NCBI RefSeq assembly: GCF_001613265.1
Contig: NZ_BDCA01000006.1
Location: 62,001 to 126,000, forward strand
Reading direction: 5' to 3'
DNA length: 64,000 nt
Origin: Nocardia vermiculata NBRC 100427
GTDB lineage: Bacteria; Actinomycetota; Actinomycetes; Mycobacteriales; Mycobacteriaceae
Within the stretch, counting starts at the first letter, position 1; each line of letters starts with the position of its first letter. Of this stretch, positions 58,917 to 64,000 are shown in pieces. The notes under the pieces are model-generated. The model saw only the letters and a program-made list of their open reading frames with translations, made no database searches and had not been told where the DNA came from. The position numbers were made by a program, and so were the translations under genes.

Positions 58917-60440
58917 GTGAGTATCACAACGTCGGCCGTGGACGATCAGTTCCGCGCCCTGCCGCTGGCGGCCCTGACCGATGCGGCACTGGCGGCAGCG
59001 CGCGCGGCCGGAGCCGAATACGCCGATCTGCGGGTACACCGGCTGGTCACACAATCGATCCGGTTGCGCGACGGCCGGGTCGAGTCCATCGACAATACCG
59101 TCGATCTCGGTTTCGCGGTACGGGTGATCGTCGACGGCACCTGGGGATTCGCCTCCCATTGCGAGCTCACCACCGACACCGCGGCGGCGGTCGCCCGGCG
59201 GGCGGTCACGGTCGCGGGCACCGTGCGCGCCCTCAATCGTGAACGGGTCGAACTCGCCGCCGAATCCGTCTACGCCGATGCCACCTGGGTCTCGTCCTAC
59301 GACCTCGACCCCTTCGCGGTGCCGACACCGGAGAAGGTGGCGCTGCTGCAGGACTATTCGCACCGACTGGCCTCGGCAACAGGTGTCGACCATGTCACCG
59401 CGTCGGTACTGCAGGTCAAGGAACAGACCTATTACGCCGACACTTTCGGAACCCGGACCACCCAGCAGCGGGTACGGCTACACCCCGAGCTGGAGGCGAT
59501 CGCGATCGACGCGGCCGGAGGCGGATTCGAGAGCATGCGCACGCTGGCCGCACCCGCCGGACGCGGCTGGGAGTACGTCACCGGTGCCGACGGGGTCTGG
59601 GACTGGGACGCCGAACTGGCCCGGATCCCCGAGTGGCTGGCCGAGAAGCTCGCGGCACCGTCGGTCACGCCGGGGCCGACCGACCTGGTGATCGATCCGA
59701 CCAACCTGTGGCTCACGATTCACGAATCCATCGGTCACGCCACCGAGTACGACCGCGCGATCGGCTACGAATCCGCCTACGCGGGTACCTCCTTCGCAAC
59801 TCCGGACCAGCTGGGGACGTTGCGTTACGGCACCCCGGTCATGCACGTCACCGCCGACCGCACGCAGGAATACGGCTTGGCGACCGTGGGCTACGACGAC
59901 GAGGGCGTGGCCGGACAGCGCTGGGACCTGGTGCGTGCGGGCACCCTGGTCGGCTATCAGCTCGACCGCGTCTTCGCACCCCGGCTCGGCGTCGAACGCT
60001 CCAACGGCTGTTCCTACGCCGACTCGGCCCATCACGTGCCGATCCAGCGCATGGCCAACGTGTCGCTGCAACCGGATCCGGACCGCGATACCGGTACCGC
60101 CGAGCTCATCTCACGCGTCGACGACGGTATCTATGTCGTCGGCGACCGGTCCTGGTCGATCGATATGCAGCGCTACAACTTCCAGTTCACCGGCCAGCGT
60201 TTCTATCGGATCCGCAACGGAGAGTTGTCCGGTCAGCTGCGTGATGTGGCCTATCAGGCCACCACCACCGATTTCTGGGGTGCGATGGAAGCGGTCGGCG
60301 GCCCGTCGACCTGGGTGCTGGGAGGTGCGTTCAATTGCGGCAAGGCCCAACCCGGCCAGACCGCCGCTGTCTCCCACGGATGCCCGTCGGTACTCGTGCG
60401 CGGGATCAATATTCTCAATACGCGCCAGGAGGCGCAGTGA
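58917..60440 (+). CDS. tldD: TldD metalloprotease subunit
   Basis: A 507-residue TldD. The zinc motif HESIGHATEYD (HExxxH, near 267) is intact. Other family features: EYADLRVHRLVTQSIRLRDGR near the start, GTRTTQQRVRLHPELEA, and the C-terminal FNCGKAQPGQTAAVSHGCPS. With TldE it forms a heterodimeric exopeptidase-like metalloprotease; in E. coli it processes microcin B17 and CcdA, and in other bacteria takes part in RiPP maturation. GTG 58917 is chosen; GTG 58908 is possible. A 69-bp tandem repeat separates it from tldE. No RiPP precursor is evident nearby. Confidence 0.95.
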   Translation: MSITTSAVDDQFRALPLAALTDAALAAARAAGAEYADLRVHRLVTQSIRLRDGRVESIDNTVDLGFAVRVIVDGTWGFASHCELTTDTAAAVARRAVTVAGTVRALNRERVELAAESVYADATWVSSYDLDPFAVPTPEKVALLQDYSHRLASATGVDHVTASVLQVKEQTYYADTFGTRTTQQRVRLHPELEAIAIDAAGGGFESMRTLAAPAGRGWEYVTGADGVWDWDAELARIPEWLAEKLAAPSVTPGPTDLVIDPTNLWLTIHESIGHATEYDRAIGYESAYAGTSFATPDQLGTLRYGTPVMHVTADRTQEYGLATVGYDDEGVAGQRWDLVRAGTLVGYQLDRVFAPRLGVERSNGCSYADSAHHVPIQRMANVSLQPDPDRDTGTAELISRVDDGIYVVGDRSWSIDMQRYNFQFTGQRFYRIRNGELSGQLRDVAYQATTTDFWGAMEAVGGPSTWVLGGAFNCGKAQPGQTAAVSHGCPSVLVRGINILNTRQEAQ

Positions 60441-60580
60441 GTGACCATGGCGTAGCCGCCCACTGCGCCGACCGGGTGCGGGTGTCCCGCAAACCACCGG
60501 GCGCAGTGAGTGATCATGGCGTAGCCACCCACTGCGCCGACCGGGTGCGGGTGTCCCGCAAATTTCAGGAGGCGGAGTGA
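60431..60580 (+). repeat. 69-bp tandem repeat between tldD and tldE
   Basis: Two nearly identical 69-bp units start at 60431 and 60500 (GGCGCAGTGAGTGA...CCCGCAAA), followed by a partial third (GGCGGAGTGA at 60571). The first copy begins at the tldD stop and the partial copy gives the tldE ribosome site and GTG. Within a unit GGCGCAGTG (60431-60439) pairs with CACTGCGCC (60461-60469), so each unit can fold as a stem-loop. Copy differences are few. Confidence 0.9.
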
Positions 60581-61971
60581 CCGTGATGCATGGGGGCGAG
60601 GTTGTCGAACGGGCGTTGGCGGCCGCTCGCGCCGACGAGACGATCGTGATCGTCACCGACGCGTCGGAGGCCTCGCTGCGCTGGGCGGGCAATTCCATGA
60701 CCACCAACGGAGCCTCGGAATCGCGGTCCTGGTCGGTGATCTCGATTCTGCGTGACGGCCCGCATGCCGCCCGGGTGGGCGGTACCGGGTCGACGAGTGT
60801 GGATCCCACCGAGATCGAGGCGGTGGTGCGCGCGGCGGAGGAGGCGGCGCGGACGGCCGAACCGGCGGCCGACGCGATGCCACTGCTGGATCCCGGCACC
60901 GCCGGTGCGGTGGCGGGCCCCGAGTGGGCCGGCGCCGTCGCGCATACGGGTATCGAGGCGTTCACCGGTCTCGCCGGTGAGCTCGCGGTCGGTTTCGCCG
61001 GTGCCGACCGGCTCTACGGTTTCGCCCACCACCAGCTGCACACCACCTGGCTGGGAACCTCCACCGGTATTCGGCGGCGCTGGACCGAGCCCACCGGGTC
61101 GATCGAGATCAACGGGAAACGCGGTGCGGAGGGCGAGCAGGCCAGCGCGTGGGTGGGCGCGCCGACCGCCGATTTCACCGATATCGACGTCACCGCGATG
61201 CTGGCCGAGCTGAGCAGGCGCCTGGACTGGAATGCGCGGCGGGTCGACTTGCCGGCGGGGCGTTATCCGACGTTGTTGCCGCCCTCGGCCGTCGCCGATC
61301 TGCTGATTCCGATGCTGTGGTCGATGGACGGTCGCGGCGCGCACGAGGGCCACACGGCGTTCTCCCGCGCAGGCGGCACCCGAGTCGGTGAGCGGCTCAC
61401 CGACCTCCCGCTGACGATGTATTCCGATCCGGCGGCGCCCGGACTGCAGTATCGGCCGTTCGTCGCCACATCCGCTTCCTCGGAGCTGGTGTCGGTTTTC
61501 GACAACGGGATGGCCGCCGGACGGGTGGACTGGTTGCACGAGGGGGTGATCCGGTCCCTGGTCCAGCCGCGTTCGGTGGCGGCGCGATTCGACACTCCGG
61601 TCACGACGCCGGGTGACAATCTCCTGCTCACCGGCGGATCCGAGGCTACCCTCGAGCAGATGATCGCCGGCACCGAACGTGGACTGCTGCTGACCTGCCT
61701 GTGGTACATCCGCGAGGTCGACCCCGCCACCTTGTTGCAGACCGGTCTGACCCGCGACGGCGTGTATCTGGTCGAGGACGGCCGGGTCACCGCGGCGGTC
61801 AACAATTTCCGGTTCAACGAGAGCCCGCTGGATCTGCTGCGCCGCGCCACCGAGGCCGGCGCGACCGAGATCACCCTGCCGCGGGAGTGGAAGGACTGGT
61901 TCACGCGGACGGCGATGCCACCGTTGCGGATTCCCGATTTCCACATGTCGTCGGTGAGCCGGGCGACCTGA
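60577..61971 (+). CDS. tldE: TldE/PmbA metalloprotease subunit
   Basis: A 464-residue TldE. It lacks the HExxxH motif, as the PmbA/TldE partner normally does. Family features: SLRWAGNSMTTNGASESRSW near 30, then THTTW-like HQLHTTWLGTSTGIRRRW, PTLLPPSAVADLL, RGAHEGHTAFSRAGGTRVGE (with the conserved Gly-rich turn) and the C-terminal NFRFNESPLDLLRRA. AGGAGG lies 4 nt before GTG 60577; ATG 60586 is another option. It forms the dimer with TldD. Confidence 0.95.
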   Translation: MTVMHGGEVVERALAAARADETIVIVTDASEASLRWAGNSMTTNGASESRSWSVISILRDGPHAARVGGTGSTSVDPTEIEAVVRAAEEAARTAEPAADAMPLLDPGTAGAVAGPEWAGAVAHTGIEAFTGLAGELAVGFAGADRLYGFAHHQLHTTWLGTSTGIRRRWTEPTGSIEINGKRGAEGEQASAWVGAPTADFTDIDVTAMLAELSRRLDWNARRVDLPAGRYPTLLPPSAVADLLIPMLWSMDGRGAHEGHTAFSRAGGTRVGERLTDLPLTMYSDPAAPGLQYRPFVATSASSELVSVFDNGMAAGRVDWLHEGVIRSLVQPRSVAARFDTPVTTPGDNLLLTGGSEATLEQMIAGTERGLLLTCLWYIREVDPATLLQTGLTRDGVYLVEDGRVTAAVNNFRFNESPLDLLRRATEAGATEITLPREWKDWFTRTAMPPLRIPDFHMSSVSRAT

Positions 61972-61974
61972 CCC

Positions 61975-62475
61975 TCACTGCGGTGGACGCGGGTGCAGTC
62001 GCACGATCACGGTGCCGCGCTGCAGCGCCGCACGCAACTGGTCGCGGTTGATGCTGCCGTCGGGGTTCAGCCCGATGCCGGCGAACCGGCCGTGGGTCGG
62101 GTTGCTGGTGATCAGGATCCGGTAGGGCTCGGCGATCTCCGCTTCCCCGGTGATGATGTCCCAGTCGGCGAGCCGGTCACGCCCGCGCCAGGTGATGCGC
62201 ACGGGTTCGCCCGGCCGGAGGTTGCGCCGCCAGTTCGCGGCGGTGCCGATCAGTAGTGCGCCACCGGATTCGACGTAGCCGACCGGGTTCGCGTAGACGC
62301 GGCCGGTGGTGCGGCCTGTCACCGTGATCACCAGCAGTTTGGCGCTGAGCAGCCGATGCAACGGGGAACGCAACAGTGTCCGCATCGCGGCGTCGACGGC
62401 CGGCTGCATGCGCAGTCTGCCACGACCGGGCTCGGTGACGGCCGGTGTGGGCTCGGGGGTACTGGAACCGGACAT
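61975..62475 (-). CDS. F420-type nitroreductase/deazaflavin-dependent oxidoreductase (FDOR)
   Basis: A 166-residue protein. LLVITVTGRTTGRVYANPVGYV near 50 and GALLIGTAANWRRNLRPGEPV near 70 match the split-barrel FDOR-A family that uses F420H2 or related cofactors. It is common in mycolic-acid bacteria. The substrate is unknown. It converges on tldE (3 nt apart) and is divergent from a TetR gene, whose palindrome between the starts probably controls both. Confidence 0.88.
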   Translation of the reverse strand: MSGSSTPEPTPAVTEPGRGRLRMQPAVDAAMRTLLRSPLHRLLSAKLLVITVTGRTTGRVYANPVGYVESGGALLIGTAANWRRNLRPGEPVRITWRGRDRLADWDIITGEAEIAEPYRILITSNPTHGRFAGIGLNPDGSINRDQLRAALQRGTVIVRLHPRPPQ

Positions 62476-62496
62476 GGGGACCTCTCCCGCTCGAGA

Positions 62497-62520
62497 TTTA
62501 CTGAGCTTATACTCAGAAAA
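62497..62520. promoter_or_regulatory. TetR operator in FDOR/TetR gap
   Basis: CTGAG and CTCAG flank CTTATA, and TTT/AAA extend the symmetry on both sides, a 24-bp imperfect palindrome in the 101-nt divergent gap. Confidence 0.6.
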
Positions 62521-62576
62521 TACGCGCCTCGCGCGGCCTACTGCAAGGGCCGCCCGAATCCGAGAGGAGAACCCGG

Positions 62577-63200
62577 GTGACGACCGGAAACCCCGCCCGC
62601 GGCACCCGGCCGCGCGGACGCCCGCGCCGCGGTGTCCGGGAGGCCGTCATCGCCGCAGCACAGCAGATTCTCACCGACCGGGGCGTGGCCCGGTTGAGCA
62701 CCAAGGAGATCGCCACCCGGGCCGGAGTGGCCGAATCGAGCATCTTCTATCACTTCGGCGACCGGACGGGCCTACTCCACGCTGTGATCCGCGAGCACCT
62801 GCGCCCGCTGCAGGAGATGCTGACCGACCCGACCGGCGGCGAAACCTGCGACCTGCGCACGGACCTGATCCGGTTGGTGACCGTCCTGGAAGAGTTCTTC
62901 GGCGCGGCGATTCCGGTCATCGCGGCCATCGAATCCGATGCCGACCTGCGCGTGACCTACTCGCAGCGCAGCCGCGAACTGAATCTGGGACCGCATCGCG
63001 CCCTCGACACGGTGATCGCCCACCTGTCGGCGCGACACACCCTCGTGCCCGAGCCGCGTACGGCGGCGCTGTTCGTCTCCGGGGCCGCATACCAGCGAGC
63101 ACTGCAGCATCGAATGAGCCCGCCGCACGCACATGCGACCCTCCCCACCCCTGAGGCGATCGCCGATCTGGCACTCCCCCTGTTCCTCCCGGAGCAGTGA
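62577..63200 (+). CDS. TetR-family regulator
   Basis: A 207-residue protein. A basic N terminus (GTRPRGRPRRGVREAVI) is followed by STKEIATRAGVAESSIFYHFGDRTGLL, a typical TetR helix-turn-helix (cited from IATRAGVAESSIFYHFGDR). The C-terminal domain is variable. GTG 62577, AGGAG upstream. It probably represses the divergent FDOR gene and itself through the 62497-62520 palindrome. Confidence 0.92.
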   Translation: MTTGNPARGTRPRGRPRRGVREAVIAAAQQILTDRGVARLSTKEIATRAGVAESSIFYHFGDRTGLLHAVIREHLRPLQEMLTDPTGGETCDLRTDLIRLVTVLEEFFGAAIPVIAAIESDADLRVTYSQRSRELNLGPHRALDTVIAHLSARHTLVPEPRTAALFVSGAAYQRALQHRMSPPHAHATLPTPEAIADLALPLFLPEQ

Positions 63201-63270
63201 TCGAGGCCGAACGGATCCGCGTGCTCCGAATATCGGTGTGCGCATTCGGCGAACGGAAGGAACCCGCAGT

Positions 63271-63534
63271 TCAGGCGGAGGCGCTCAAGCCCGGCGACTG
63301 CCAGACCTCGGCCAGGTCCTGCAGTGGCACACCCAGCGCAACACTCAGCCCGACCACGGTGCCGAATGCCGGGCTGGGCAGGCGGCCGGATTCGATTTTG
63401 CGCAGCGTTTCCGGCGAAATGCCCGCGGTGTGCGCGATGTCGGCGAGGTCCCGGCCGCCCCGGGCGGTACGCAGGTAGGCGCCCAGGCGACGACCGGCCT
63501 CGACCTGGGCAGCAGTCAACGGGAGACGAACCAT
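63271..63534 (-). CDS. XRE-type helix-turn-helix regulator
   Basis: An 87-residue protein. The fold is a single XRE domain: LGAYLRTARGGRDLADIAHT, AGISPETLRKIESGRLPSPA and FGTVVGLSVALGVPLQDLAE. ATG 63534 (MVRLPLTAAQ) places the helix-turn-helix at a normal position. It is divergent from a methionine aminopeptidase gene; two copies of one palindrome lie between them, so autorepression plus control of the peptidase gene is likely. Confidence 0.88.
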   Translation of the reverse strand: MVRLPLTAAQVEAGRRLGAYLRTARGGRDLADIAHTAGISPETLRKIESGRLPSPAFGTVVGLSVALGVPLQDLAEVWQSPGLSASA

Positions 63535-63551
63535 GCCGCCAGCATAGAGTT

Positions 63552-63594
63552 GGTATTTAAATACCGCAAGGGCTACAGTCGGTATACAAATACC
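63552..63594. promoter_or_regulatory. Twin operator, GGTAT-N4-ATACC twice
   Basis: GGTATTTAAATACC (63552-63565) and GGTATACAAATACC (63581-63594) share the arms GGTAT/ATACC around different 4-nt centres. Their starts are 29 nt apart, about three helical turns. They fill the 75-nt XRE-map gap. Confidence 0.85.
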
Positions 63595-63609
63595 GATACT
63601 GGAGGTTTC

Positions 63610-64000
63610 ATGGTCGAACTCAAAACAGCCGCCGAGATCGAGCGGATGCGGGTGACCGGGCAATTCGTCGGGCGCACCCTCGCGGAGTTACGAGAACTCG
63701 CCGTCGTCGGGGTGAATCTCCTCGATCTGGAGCAGCATGTGCGGGCACGGATCCGCGAACGGGGTGCGGTCTCGTGCTACTGGGACTACTCCCCCTCGTT
63801 CGGCCGCGGCCCGTTCCGCAACACGGTCTGCCTGTCGGTCAACGATGCCGTCCTGCACGGGCTGCCCTTCGACTACCGCCTGCGCGACGGTGATCTGCTG
63901 AGCATGGATCTGGCCGTATCGATCGACGGCTGGGTGGCCGATGCCGCGGTGAGCGTCGTCGTCGGCACCGCCGACCCCGAGGACACCCGCCTCGTCACCG
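63610..64000 (+). CDS. map: Type I methionine aminopeptidase, N-terminal part
   Basis: The first 130 residues; the rest lies beyond the window. GGAGGT precedes ATG 63610. The sequence shows LKTAAEIERMRVTGQFVG, CLSVNDAVLHGLPFDYRL (family 'vNevvcHGiP', with Asp in the place of Glu), and DGDLLSMDLAVSIDGWVADA, the first metal-binding Asp region. It would remove initiator methionine from new proteins. Unlike the housekeeping map near secY, this copy has its own XRE regulator. Being truncated, it cannot be checked for the remaining metal ligands. Confidence 0.85.
   Translation, partial: MVELKTAAEIERMRVTGQFVGRTLAELRELAVVGVNLLDLEQHVRARIRERGAVSCYWDYSPSFGRGPFRNTVCLSVNDAVLHGLPFDYRLRDGDLLSMDLAVSIDGWVADAAVSVVVGTADPEDTRLVT

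Noticed and set aside
60431..60580. Two-copy repeat as a CRISPR array
   Set aside because: The units are adjacent, 69 bp long, with no spacers; no cas genes.

Overview
The window is GC-rich actinobacterial DNA, most probably from Nocardia or a close mycolic-acid relative. The evidence is an RbpA RNA-polymerase-binding protein, a mycobacterial-type FurA/KatG pair, an Lnt-amidohydrolase-FxsA block, an F420-type oxidoreductase, many GTG starts and large NRPS genes. The assignment rests on protein families read by eye, not on a database search.

Layout. 1-5.5 kb: the 5' part of an NRPS on the minus strand (C-A-T-E-C, running off the left edge). 6.1-12.3 kb: furA-katG, a TerC-family membrane protein, and a marR/MFS efflux locus with a clear operator. 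12.4-18.2 kb: an accessory stretch with two overlapping MutS-like ATPase genes, a BrnT/BrnA-like toxin-antitoxin pair, an unknown gene, a PIN/ribbon-helix-helix pair and an SCO6745-family gene. 18.5-21.5 kb: a membrane Ser/Thr kinase of the type familiar from Planctomycetes (DFN in place of DFG) and a DUF457-type membrane protein. 21.6-29.7 kb: cyclophilin, TetR with two FAD enzymes (one Tat-exported), GtrA, small membrane and secreted proteins, a family 9 glycosyltransferase and a zinc-ribbon-like protein. 29.9 kb: rbpA.

30.3-45.8 kb, minus strand: a three-gene operon made of a 4,542-residue, four-module NRPS ending in a thioesterase, followed by a DrrA/DrrB-type ABC exporter whose genes overlap by 4 nt. 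The first module activates Ser by its specificity code. The first condensation domain and the thioesterase resemble those of EntF. The NRPS would assemble and release a short Ser-containing lipo- or acyl-peptide and DrrAB would export it; this is inference. 46.6-52.0 kb, plus strand: DedA, histidine kinase and response regulator in one overlapping operon, and an M28 peptidase; a small phosphatase-like gene lies on the minus strand. 52.1-56.0 kb, minus strand: lnt, amidohydrolase, fxsA. In mycobacteria rbpA sits directly beside ppm1/lnt and fxsA. Here about 22 kb separates rbpA from lnt and no ppm1 synthase is present, so the NRPS block looks inserted at a conserved locus.

56.0-64 kb: a second two-component system, a TetR gene with a large palindromic operator divergent from tldD, a 69-bp tandem repeat between tldD and tldE, an F420-type oxidoreductase/TetR divergent pair, and an XRE regulator divergent from a methionine aminopeptidase gene (cut by the right edge) with two copies of one operator.

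No rRNA, tRNA, CRISPR array or intact insertion sequence was recognised. Nearly every divergent pair has a readable inverted repeat, and three convergent or downstream junctions carry strong perfect or near-perfect hairpins.
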